A stretch of DNA of 64,000 bases, from the NCBI GenBank assembly GCA_015179125.1, contig WHVA01000005.1:186001-250000 (forward strand). The letters run 5' to 3'. Position numbers and translations under genes: made by a program. The notes under the pieces are model-generated. The model saw nothing but the letters and a program-made list of their open reading frames with translations. It did no database searches and was not told where the DNA came from. Shown here in pieces: positions 34,830-44,364 of the stretch (positions are counted from its first letter, which is position 1; the number at the start of each line of letters is the position of its first letter). This stretch comes from Gautieria morchelliformis. Lineage: Eukaryota > Basidiomycota > Agaricomycetes > Gomphales > Gomphaceae.

Positions 34830-36233
34830 ATGTCGACACTTTTTTCACTGCTTAGTGTCAACCTCAGTCTCCTTCAAGCTGTCAGCTTTGAACAGCTTAT
34901 CACATTTGTCAACCTTATCCAACACCTTTGCGAGCGAATAACATGGAACCAGCCTTACGATTACATTGGTCCCCCAGATGCACTGCCAATTTCTGTGCAC
35001 AATTTTATATGTGATGTGCTGGGGCTGGACACCGAAATGGTAAAATATATCTGGCTTACTTGGAAGCATATGGCTTGGACCAAGGCCACCGATTCTAGAG
35101 AGCCTCAATTCCAACGATCAAATTCACTTCTACCTTTATTTCTGAAGCATGGTCCGGCTCATAGCATAGGTAAATCTGACCGAGTGGTTCGCTGCCTGTA
35201 TTTAACATATCACTTGCAGCCTATTATGAATTCTTTCTACCTCATCGTGTCTGCATTGATCCAGAATGTCAGCATTATGGAAGTACACCCCAGTGGGCTC
35301 GTCCTCGTTTACAGAACCCAGTACATATGCCGCAACGTTACTGACAAAACAATATGGACCGATGCCACGCTATACAACTTCATTCTACTGCCGAAGTGAG
35401 TTACATATTTTTAGTATACAATAATACTGAAGGTTATTGTGAGATTGTCATACAAGATATCACCACAACTACCGTGTTCATGCACAAGCATCATTACGCA
35501 CTTACTACTCGGGTGTCCCTGATGTTATCCAGGTGTCCCCAAAATTCTTCTTTCAATCTTCTGCTTGTGAAATCTTTGCTACCATGATGAATTCACCTTG
35601 GTAAGTCCTAAGGTAATGTGAATGCTCAATAATCATCAACTTCCGTTTAGGACTTCAGCTACGAATTGCGACATAATATTTAATCAAGCGTTTCTGTCTC
35701 CAACCATCAAGAATCTCTTGCCACGAGATTGGAAGGTCAAGCTAACATGCTACTCCGAAGATGTCTGGAACACATTTTATATCCATTCGCTCCTCCTTGA
35801 CCTTACTGCGCGCTCGGATGTATTACAAATCCCTCACCAGTGCTCAAGTCAAGCAGATCGCCTTCGTCCCGCTCTTGAAGCACGCAATGATTGTATGATG
35901 GGAGTTGGGCAGGAGCATTGGAATCATGCATGTGAGAAGTGCACACATGTCTCTAAAGATGCCAATGGGATCAGCTGTGAGCTGTGCTTTTCCATTCTCA
36001 ACGCCTGTTAAATTGTCATCGTAGATGGGATACGATCGGTGGTCACTGATGGTGTCACCCTCGGACATCCCTGCTGTGCCGGTGATATTGAATGCAAAAA
36101 CCCACTACCTAACGGTCGCTCAACCTATTGTGAAGCAGGTGATCGTCATAGATTGAGGTATCGCAATGTGCTAATGCCGCACGTATTTATCAAACTTGTT
36201 AGTTTTGAGCCGGTTATGTACAGTGGAATATAG
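34830..36233 (+). pseudogene. CxC5/CxC6-type cysteine-cluster protein (KDZ-associated)
   Basis: Five exons can be read: 34830-35169, 35220-35395, 35444-35600, 35651-35976 and 36025-36233, with GT-AG introns of 48-50 bp. N-terminus MSTLFSLLSVNLSLLQAV. Cysteine motifs: HRVCIDPECQH, then CRNCHTRYHHNYRVHAQ followed by TYYSGVPDVIQVS. Next come SPWTSATNCDIIFNQ across the third intron, WNHACEKCTH, and VVTDGVTLGHPCC with a final Cys cluster. This matches basidiomycete proteins with CxC5/CxC6 clusters encoded next to Kyakuja-Dileera-Zisupton transposases, thought to be DNA- or chromatin-binding. One frameshift is apparent in exon 2 near 35321. Otherwise the spliced frame is continuous, about 400 residues. 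Confidence 0.75.
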
Positions 36234-36239
36234 GATCCA

Positions 36240-36763
36240 TTGCGAAATACGGATGACCCTCCTCGCCGCTGCCTTCCCACCGCAGACCAGGCCAGGCCAC
36301 ACCCCTCCATCCTGATACGGTCCCGCAGCTGATTCACCAAAACCCAGTGAAAGACGGAACGCAATCTCGCCATCGACCCACCAAACCTCGGCGAAGAATG
36401 CAGCGGCGAGCACGCCGAGCGGGCGGTGAGGAGCGAGGTGAGGACGAGAGCGCGGAGGTACGGCAGGACAGTCGATGCGAGCGCGAACAGGGCGAAGTCC
36501 GAGACGCGCACGCACGGCGCCCAGTGTGCGGGCGGGCACGGGCTGTACGTTACGCAAAAGTTGTAGGAATGGAGTAGGAGGCGGAGTGTATACAGCGTGT
36601 GCGCGATGACGAGCACGGTGAGGGGACGGCGCAACAGCGCGGTGGAGGGCGGAAGCTGCGTCTGGCCAGGAGCTGACGTGCAAGCCGTAGGACACGACGA
36701 AGAGGACGGACAGCGTTGCGTAGCCCGGTGTAAAGGCGGGGCGGACGGGACGAGACTTGGCAT
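36240..36763 (-). pseudogene. Fragment of a hydrophobic (membrane) protein
   Basis: Minus strand, GC-rich. Hydrophobic segments TVLVIAHTLYTLRLLLHSYN and FALFALASTVLPYLRALVLT lie in one frame, with AAAFFAEVWWVDGEIAF in the next frame. This suggests one ancestral membrane protein with a frameshift. Family not identified. It lies inside the TIR-bounded block and may be captured host DNA. Confidence 0.35.
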
Positions 36764-37518
36764 GGGAACAGCATATGTATCGTGTCTTCGGGATAGTCAC
36801 GTTCGGAAAGTCGAGCAGATGTCACCAGGAAAAAAAGCCTGAGAGGCGCCGAAGCCACCCGGGCAAAAAAGGAGCACCCTGGGGCGGCGGCGGTCGCATG
36901 GCGCATGGTGATTCGAACGGTGATGGGGTTGTTCGGGTTGTGCTGGAGAAGGGAGCGGCACCAAGAAGACGACGTGGCAGCTTCGCAGCGAAGTCACCGG
37001 GGGTATGGTTAGGCTACTCGAGGCTCATTGGGGCAAGGATGACTCGGAGTGATTGATCAGCTGGTGCGAGTCGTACAAACAGATTGTGGAAGAAGCTATG
37101 ACTGTAGGTGGGCGGTGTTTATTGCCGCTGACGTAGCTGCACGTGTCCACGAATGGCAAAGGGGGAGACGCGAGTGTTCAGCATTGTGGAGCAACGAGGC
37201 ACTCACCTTAGCTGTGATGCGAGCAGCCAGAAGAACACATCAAAATGTGCGAGTGAGATCCAAGAAGGAGGAGGGTATATCACGAGCGGAAAAGGGGGAG
37301 GCGCGAGTGTTCAGCGAAGGCGGCGGTGTGGAGCACCTAAGGCACTTGCATTAGCTTTGATATGGCGTTTTGCGTCGAGTGTGGATGTAGGCAGGGCATG
37401 TTGGTCACCTCCTTGAACAGCGAGGGCGATAGATGGAGTCTGGAGCAGTTTCTGCGGCGCGGAAGACATGGTGGTTGGAAATAGCTCCTATGGACCCTTA
37501 TGGTCTCTTAGGGTTAAG
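36764..37518. other. GC-rich interior of the TIR block, nothing recognised
   Basis: Contains a near-duplicate of GGGGGAGGCGCGAGTGTTCAGC (about 37162 and 37289) and no supported gene. Confidence 0.35.
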
Positions 37519-37539
37519 TGTCCATGGACGCGTCATTGA

Positions 37540-38045
37540 GCACGTGCTCGCGTATCAATTGATGCACCAAGCTTCTTACCTACGCCTACAATTCACCACA
37601 CGGTCCAACACCACCACGTCACCTCAGCTCCAACCTTCAATGACTTCGTGCAAGCATGGCTCTACATCTGATCCACCCGCTTTGCCCACCAAGAAAACGT
37701 AGATCGGCGAGAAGAAAAGGTGAATCGTGTGCGCGGAACTTACCGGTTGACCAAGCATATTGTCAGCATGATCCTCGTCGTCTGAAAGGTGCAAGCACAG
37801 ACTAGTCAGTAACAAGCATAGCTCTACGTAAACCCATAACATTGTACTCACTAACCGCTTGCGCGCGAGACTCGAGTTCCCCAGCTCCATATTGACATCA
37901 TCCTCGTCTGGGAGTATAGGTCGAAGACGCTCAAGTTAGATAAGATATTTAGTGGTGGATTCGATCGTTTGCAGCGACGCAAGTCGCTGCCGTAAATACA
38001 TGGGTACTATTCTAATTATAATTAGATCCTTTCATCAGGAAAAAC
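37540..38045 (-). repeat. Right arm of the inverted repeat, second part
   Basis: Reverse complement of 15100-15610, including the unrecognised intron-containing exon pair on the minus strand (exon LGNSSLARKR, intron, exon SDDEDHADNMLGQP). It ends at the AT motif TAATTATAATTAGATCC. Confidence 0.7.
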
Positions 38046-38239
38046 TGGGGATATTATGGAATGGTACGTACCCCAAGGAACACTCTCTCGTGAGATTGAT
38101 GTACATCCGGATCCAATTAGGTGCCTAAGAATGCGGGGCCTGACGCGTGATATTTTATGATTCTGAGGACATGGCAGGTTGGAATCTCGACTCACTGGCA
38201 GAGTATGCAGATACTCCGACCAGCCTCTGTATATCGACG

Positions 38240-38662
38240 TGTCGTTGTCCGGTTGCTGTCACTCTTCTAGAGGTGGAAGTGTTTAAGCGATAGAACGTTG
38301 CTGTCTTCGGTATCAGTGGCGACGCTGTTGCGAAACAGAAGAGATTGATTCATCAGCTGGGCTGCCGTGCCCGGTTCTGAGTGACGCGAAAGGAGATGCA
38401 CGCAAGGCCTACCAAATAAAGCAGGGTCTCTTGGGGTTGACTGCGTACTGCTTTGCTATTCTTGTCGAACAAAGGACTTAGACGCTTACCGTGGTTCAGG
38501 ACGTGTGACGTTCGTCATTTACTCCAAAGTGTGGTGCGAGATGTGCTGAGTGCCGTGTTGAACTTCAATGAGCACGTATCATTGGAGGCGATAGAGGAGG
38601 CGGAGAAGAAAGTACAGGAGCCTACACCTCAGGACGAGACGCCGAGGAGTCAACCATTATGA
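38240..38662 (+). pseudogene. Peroxiredoxin (AhpC/TSA, PrxQ/BCP-like) relic
   Basis: Three frames together give the C-terminal half of a thiol peroxidase: VFGISGDAVAKQKRLIHQLG, then PVLSDAKGDARKAYQIKQGL, then GRVTFVIYSK and VVRDVLSAVLNFNEHVSLEA, ending at a stop at 38660-38662. This order (GISGD, PVLSD, GLLGLT, VRDVL..N...HV) is that of PrxQ-type peroxiredoxins, which reduce hydroperoxides. The N-terminal catalytic Cys region is absent and at least two frameshifts are present, so it is dead. Confidence 0.6.
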
Positions 38663-38937
38663 TGACATCTTACTGTATGTATGGAACTACGTTGGGAATA
38701 CACGTCGTAATACTGTGCAGCGACAAGCGTATTGGAGGTGTATAAAGTACGCATCGTGGCCAAGTTGAAGTTCCCAAGACTTGTCTGGAAATAAGTTTTG
38801 CTGGAATGGAATAAATACGCACGTGGACGAGGCGCCGAAAACAAACAAGCCACCACGAACTCGTTCCCAGCGTTGGACCCGTTTTACCCGTGGTGTTCCC
38901 CTTTACTCATTAATGCTCAGTCACGACTGTCGATGAC

Positions 38938-39341
38938 CCTTCGCCGCCTTTCCTTAGCTTCAGCTCGCGCCCGCCTTTCTAGTGCAATTTTTATCCGACT
39001 ACCACCGCCCCCGTCGCCACCCTCTCCAGCTCGCTCGGCTTCGTCAACTCATTCTCAGCTGCCCTCCCCGCCAGAAACAACCTCTGGAAGCACAGACGAT
39101 AGCAATTCAACCTCTTCCGGAAGCCTCAGACGCACGGGCATGCGTAACGGCAACAAGCACACATCTTTCAGTGACGACGACGATAATTGTACCAGATCAT
39201 GACGATGATGACAAAGCAAGGCTTTCAAATGAAAAATATCCCGGACAGAGGAAGGATGCAGACTACAGGCCCTCGTCTTCCACTTTGGAGCGAGTCAAAA
39301 GACTGACCGAAAGAAACAGAAAGGTGCTTTATTTGCTCTGA
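38938..39341 (+). CDS. Unknown Ser/Pro-rich gene
   Basis: ATG at 38938 opens TLRRLSLASARARLSSAIFI, then Pro/Ser-rich sequence and an acidic run (SFSDDDDN). A shift near 39185 leads to DHDDDDKARLSNEKYPGQRK and TLERVKRLTERNRK. The acidic repeat is a natural place for an indel, or an intron may join them. No family recognised. Confidence 0.3.
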
Positions 39342-39359
39342 TGCGCCAGACCCATAGCT

Positions 39360-39806
39360 TGTTATCTTCTCCGGCCACTCAATTTCTCCCATGCGGTACA
39401 TTGATTTTCACATTCCTGCCGTCGTTGTTACACCATGCGCGTATGTATGATCAAGCCACTCGCGAATCAATCTGATTTACCCATGTCCTGGAATGAATGT
39501 TCACACATATCCTTGTCACACCTTTGTGAACTGTCTTATCAATGTAATCGACAAGCTTTCCTCCATTACCTCGCCTGAATCTCACTCTTGTTCCTCACCA
39601 TCTGCACCCTCAACCTCATCCTCGCGTTCCCGATCGCCCCTCCCGCCCACCTTCTCCTCTTCGTCCTCAGCTACAGCAAGCCCAAGCTCTCGCGTATCTT
39701 TTGCACCCTCTCAACTAGGGATTCCGGTTCTGAAACTGAGCGCGAGCAGTAGCATCCTAGCTGCGTACGTCCTTCTTCACGAGCCAACCATTTGCGTTCA
39801 TCTGTA
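39360..39806. other. Ser-rich open stretch upstream of R, function unclear
   Basis: One frame (39493-39807) is open and Ser-rich (SPSAPSTSSSRSRSPLPP), but the last 40 bp belong to the duplicated R promoter or leader, homologous to 24785. It may be low-complexity non-coding sequence. Confidence 0.25.
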
Positions 39807-42297
39807 ATGGACCCGGGCACACCATCGGGGCCTTCCTCGTGCGCATACCCCTGTGTTACAACGCAGCGAACCACGTCAGCGTCTAAGGTCTGCTCCCTCC
39901 TCACCTGCTAAACCCTAAGTTGGTCAGACACCAAACACTCCTCGCAAGCAAACGTCGATCACCTTCGCCGCGATCGGCTCAGGCAGACGGTCGAGTGTCG
40001 ATACAGCAGTCGGATCCTGAAGATGAGGCCTTGCCAGCACAGCCACAAAAGGCCCGCGGAAGTGGCAGTAAAAAAATCCAGAGCCCCAGGGCCTAGAGAA
40101 TGCTGTGGCCGCAGAAGCCTTGACGGCAGGGTGCGTCTAATACTTCCGTCAGTATCGCTGTATAGCTGACCGGGGTGCAGTCCGTCGGTGAGAGCTCCAG
40201 GTCGACGCAGCGCACGCAGGATCATGAGCGTACGATATCACAGGCGGTCCTAGTCGCACGTGGGGCTGCCTCGCCACAATCTGCTGGTGCTGGTGGAACT
40301 TTCTCTGTGACGCCCACATCTCCCCGTGCTCAGCGACCTGCGCGACCGTCAACGTTCTCAAGGCGCGTGCAGTGCTGGAGTTCCGTGGACGAGGTGGCAC
40401 TTAATGGAAACGGGAGCAGTCCATCGAGGGATGATCCTCGGACGGCGACAGTCGCGTCATGCAGGAAGTGCGGAGAGCCTGCTGGGTGGGAGGGAAGGTC
40501 GTAGTGTTGTGGGCGAAGGCTTACCGCTGGACTCCCCCGTCGTGGCTCGGAAGATGCTTCCCTGAAGGTGTTCCGCAACGCCGAACACGGCTTAGCGGTG
40601 GATTGGAGCCGGCCTTCACTGAACGGCAGTAGGGATGGAGACCTGGGCGAATTGAGGCGTGGGATTGCGCAAGTTGTGATTGGGCTTCCCGACGAGGAAC
40701 AGGATCCACGAACATCACCCTCTGCATCTGGCTCTGTGCGGTATGGGGCAGCACGTAATATTCACAGCGTTTTGTCTAGTGGTGCCTCACAGGCAGACAC
40801 ATCGCTCGGATCGTATGGTGCAGATGAGGAGGGACCTCGCATGACTCCGCTGCGAACGTATCGATCGTCATACGCGCTACCAGAGAGAACGATGTCACGG
40901 CACACCCCACAGCACGAACGCTCGCGTACCTCGCCCTATGGCCGGGCCCCGCAAACGCCATCTTCGGAACATGCCCGGCTAATGCTCGACTCCCTCACCA
41001 TGTTCGAGACGCAGCTAGCACGCATACCGACGTCCTCGTCCGCTCCGGACCTAACGCGCATCGCACACAGCGTAGTGCAGAGCGCGAACGGGCTGAATAC
41101 GTTGCTCCGTGCCGGAATGCGCATGCGCTCGAGGCGCAGATCGAGGCTGAGGTGGGGGATGCTGCGACGCATGTCGACGCTTCGGAGGTGTGGCTCCAGG
41201 TGGGGGGGGAGTATCGCGAAAGCGTGAGGGTGAGCGATGAGCTTGTGAGGACGGTGACTGCGCTTTTATTAGGTGTAGGAAGGCTTGTGAGGGAGGCGGT
41301 GAAAGAGCGTGGGAAGGACTCGCCGGACCTTGGTGGGGGAGGGGGGGGAAGTGGGCGGTCGAGTTTAGATGGGGAAGATAGACCTGCGAGGACAGGGAGG
41401 AGGAGTGCGAATGTCGATGGGAGGCGTAGCACTGAGGGGTCGGTGTATCGCGAGGCCCGGCGGAGCTGGGAAGATACAGAGGCGCCGGCACGGCGGATGG
41501 CGGCGAGAGTGGAGCCGAATAGTCGTCCTTCGACGTCTCAGAGCCTGACGTGTGACCGGGAGAGGGATGGAGGCCGGGGACTACCAAGGGAAGACGGCGA
41601 AGAAACAGCGCGCGAGAATGAACGTTCGTCAGCGTTGGACCGCGTATCTATTCGACGAATGTTCACCCCGCGCGTTGTAAAAGCTTCACCCGCATCGCAA
41701 GATTCTCCAGACCCGAACTATCCATCGCCGATCCCGGCCTCACGCACCTTCCTAGACCGTGACCGTGACCGTACCTCCGTAGACCGTGACCTTGATCTGC
41801 GCGATCGGCACCGCAACCTACCCCCCCTCACCGTCCCTCCGCCCCTTCCCTCGCTCCCCTCCGAGTCCTTAGATCGCAGAGGCTCCAACCGCCGACGCGG
41901 CAAATTCTCTAACACCTCTAACGCAACCGTACGCGGGACAGCGATCTTCCCTCCTGTTCCCTCGTCAGGGGCCACAACCGCGGTGTCCGCGCACACAGTG
42001 AGTGCGGCGGGGGAGGTTACGGCGTTTCCGTTAGTAAAGGGGGAGGCGTCACCAGGGAGTGCGCTAGTTGGGTTGCAAGAACAGCAGGAGAGGGACGTGC
42101 GGAAGCGGAGTCTGAGTATTACGGGTGAGTCTGGTGATGGGGACACAGCGAGGTTGCCGAATGTGCGGGTGCTAAGGAGTTCGAGGGTGAGGAATTCGCT
42201 TGATGGTGGAGCGGAGGAGGGGCAAGAGCATCCGCCGCCACCTGTGAATGGAGAGCGTCGGGAGAGGAGGAGGACTATAAATGATTTGCCGTCATAA
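39807..42297 (+). pseudogene. R-family gene, longest copy (copy 5)
   Basis: Unknown protein. The start region (39807) is frameshifted relative to the copy at 24826. Then SPRAQRPARPSTFSRRVQCW appears near 40328. From 40568 a long frame holds ELRRGIAQVVIGLPDEEQDP, VRYGAARNIHSVLSSGASQ and LMLDSLTMFETQLARIPTSS, plus a helical stretch (TRIAHSVVQSANGLNTLLRA). A shift near 41112 leads to ALEAQIEAEVGDAATHVDAS and a Gly-rich linker. Basic Ser-rich sequence and the C-terminus SLSITGESGDGDTARLPN follow, with TAA at 42295-42297. Predicted features are coiled coil, disordered Ser/Arg-rich tails and many possible phosphorylation sites. Frame shifts could be introns in part. Family not recognised. Confidence 0.55.
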
Positions 42298-42980
42298 GTG
42301 AGTCACAAGCGAATATGTGAGTTGCAGCAACATATTCGCCTCCCCAAACGTACGTTTACGCTCATTCCCTCTTCAGCATCGGCCGATTCGATCCGCGTAT
42401 GCCGCGCAGGCGCCCAATTATACCTCGCGTTCTTCCCGTTTGTCCCCCTCTTCGTATCCTTTGGACATCGTACATCGGATTATCATATCACGACCTTGAC
42501 ACATCGAGCTATGAGATATGAAACTGGGGACAGCGTAATACCCACCAGGCTAGATCGCCCCGAGTATGCCTGGGATGTGAAAAGAAATTTCTTTTGTTCT
42601 CTTTCCTCGACGTCTTTTTTTTCCTTTTTATTCACTGAGCATCTTTTTGATCGTTTTCTGTCGCTCCACACGTAGGCTATAGTATGCGCTATGCACGAAT
42701 AAAATTATACACGAGACTCTTCCGATTCAGGCCGTCGAAACACGACGGATCAGTAATATACATAGGCAGCCTGGATATCAACGTTATGCAATTATATTCT
42801 CTCCGGAAGTAAGCATATAATCTGATGCCGATCTCGCCCTCCACTACACGGATGTTTGTGAGGCGTCTTCACCGTCGAGCTCACTCCCAGCGGCTTAAAA
42901 CCCAGTCAATTCCCATTGAATTTCATGCATCATAGCACAAGTCGCGAGTCAAAGTTTGAGTATCTGTGGGTACTGACTAC
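42298..42980. other. Duplicated non-coding stretch downstream of R
   Basis: Counterpart of 19029-19620, with a short insertion near 42710-42790. No gene supported. Confidence 0.4.
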
Positions 42981-43397
42981 TTAAGCTGAGCTGGTACTTG
43001 ATGACCCGTCAAAAGCCAGGGGACCATAAACTTCCACCGCAATGGTCTTCCCAGTCATCGTCGTTCGCCACGTCTACGCCAAACCACAATCGATTCCCGT
43101 ACTTGATGTTACCCCGTCAGGAACATGGATTTTATCGTCGCCTTTGGGCTGCGCCAGTGTCTGAACGAAAGACAGTACATCAACCGGAGGCTCATTGCCA
43201 CTGGTGCCAGTGCTAGAGCTTTGATCTGTTTTTCCTCTTGTGAGAATAGGCAGAGTATCACCGTCGACAGTGGCTTTGATATAACGCGTCCATTCGTCGC
43301 AGAGCACTCCAGCAGCCGAAGACCGATGCTGACCTGCTTTGCGACGACGACAGTGACCTCGAGTCTCACCACGTAACAACGTTCGGGTGCACAGCAT
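42981..43397 (-). CDS. Unknown gene K, copy 2
   Basis: Counterpart of 19624-20062. It keeps NEPPVDVLSFVQTLAQPKGD, KIHVPDGVTS and the C-terminal IAVEVYGPLAFDG with TAA at 42981-42983. An indel near 43045 shifts the frame before the C-terminus in this copy. Its upstream part is cut by the truncated LINE inserted at 43387. Confidence 0.4.
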
Positions 43398-43886
43398 TCA
43401 AACGAGCAGACGAAACGGTGTAACACTTCTTGTTTCGATGTCCCGCCTACAAGGAGCAGAGAAAACAGCTCGAGCACTCGCTGCGGAGGAGCGCGAAGGA
43501 ACTCAACACGCTACTAGCCAAGCCGAAGGCGATGAAACCGCTGTTCAAGTACAAAAGCGGCACAAAGAGATTCGAACAGACACACGGGAACCTAGAGATG
43601 AGGGGAGGCGACGGGCGATGAAGAAGGGAGAAGCCAAGAGACAGCAGCAAACCGCGCGGAAAGCGCGATCACACCTCGCCACCGGAGGCATGGAAACGCC
43701 CAGGGCTTTGCCCACGGAGCACTAGCGGAGACTGAGAAAGAGAGGTCATAGAGACCATGTCGAACGGGTACAGACAGTCACGTCTTACATATGGCCGCGC
43801 CCCAAAAGACGATAAATTGGATTAAAAATAAATAAAAATAATAAAATAATAAAAAATAAAATAAAATAAAATAAAAAAACGTTCGG
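43378..43886 (+). mobile_element. 5'-truncated LINE fragment with target duplication
   Basis: A 491-bp insert (43387-43877) flanked by AACGTTCGG (43378-43386 and 43878-43886) and ending in an A-rich (A)nT tail. It encodes the extreme C-terminus of LINE ORF2 (ADETV, a stop, then HFLFRCPAYKEQRKQLEHSL), related to but distinct from the full-length LINE at 25361. The undisturbed target is at about 20013-20026 in the first unit. Confidence 0.88.
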
Positions 43887-44064
43887 AGATTGGGGTCAAT
43901 AAAAGCCCCCTGTGGACACCTCATAAGGTTTTCTTCTCGCTCGAGCCGATAGGGGCCCTCCGGATCAACCCACAGGGTGTTGCCTTGACTTCATTATTGA
44001 CAGACGTTAGACACCCATATGTTGAGCGGCCTGAGCGAAAAGAAACCTGTATTACGATAGGTTC

Positions 44065-44285
44065 TGTTAGTAATCGGGACGATGACACCGCCGAGGCAGA
44101 GCCGGCACGCATTTAGCCGGAGGTTCGAGATCGCTCTCGACCCCGGGTTGCTGGTGCACCGGCATCGCATCGGCACAGCAGCTCGAAGAGATTGGTAATA
44201 CAAACGGACATCATATTTTGTATATAAAGGAACGATCTACTTGAGATCATAGAATATCAGACTATTATATCTCCTTCGTTCCACA
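44065..44285 (+). repeat. 5' LTR of copia-2
   Basis: TGTTAGTAATC...GTTCCACA, 221 bp, with a TATATAAAGG promoter box near 44220 and a self-complementary GATCTACTTGAGATC just downstream. No internal exon duplication of the kind seen in copia-3. Confidence 0.95.
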
Positions 44286-44364
44286 GGTTATGGGCCCCGC
44301 GCATAACTAAACTACTACAAATCTAACTACGCTCTATACTCCAATAACTCAATACCGATCGACG

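Larger units (their letters stand above)
34666..37533 (+). mobile_element. TIR-bounded block carrying a KDZ-type cysteine-cluster gene
   Basis: A perfect 15-bp inverted repeat, ACGCGTCCATGGACA (34666-34680, reverse-complemented at 37519-37533), followed inward by AACCCTA on both sides, bounds about 2.9 kb that interrupts the inverted-repeat arm. Inside are a near-intact gene of the family associated with KDZ transposases and a decayed membrane-protein fragment on the other strand. No transposase was found. No target duplication was seen and the flanking arm has lost about 35 bp, so the exact ends and class are uncertain. Confidence 0.55.

Noticed and set aside
44100..44200. tRNA-like look of GGTTCGAGATC...CCCGGGTT in the copia-2 LTR
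   Set aside because: No anticodon arm or acceptor stem could be formed; it is an imperfect palindrome within an LTR.
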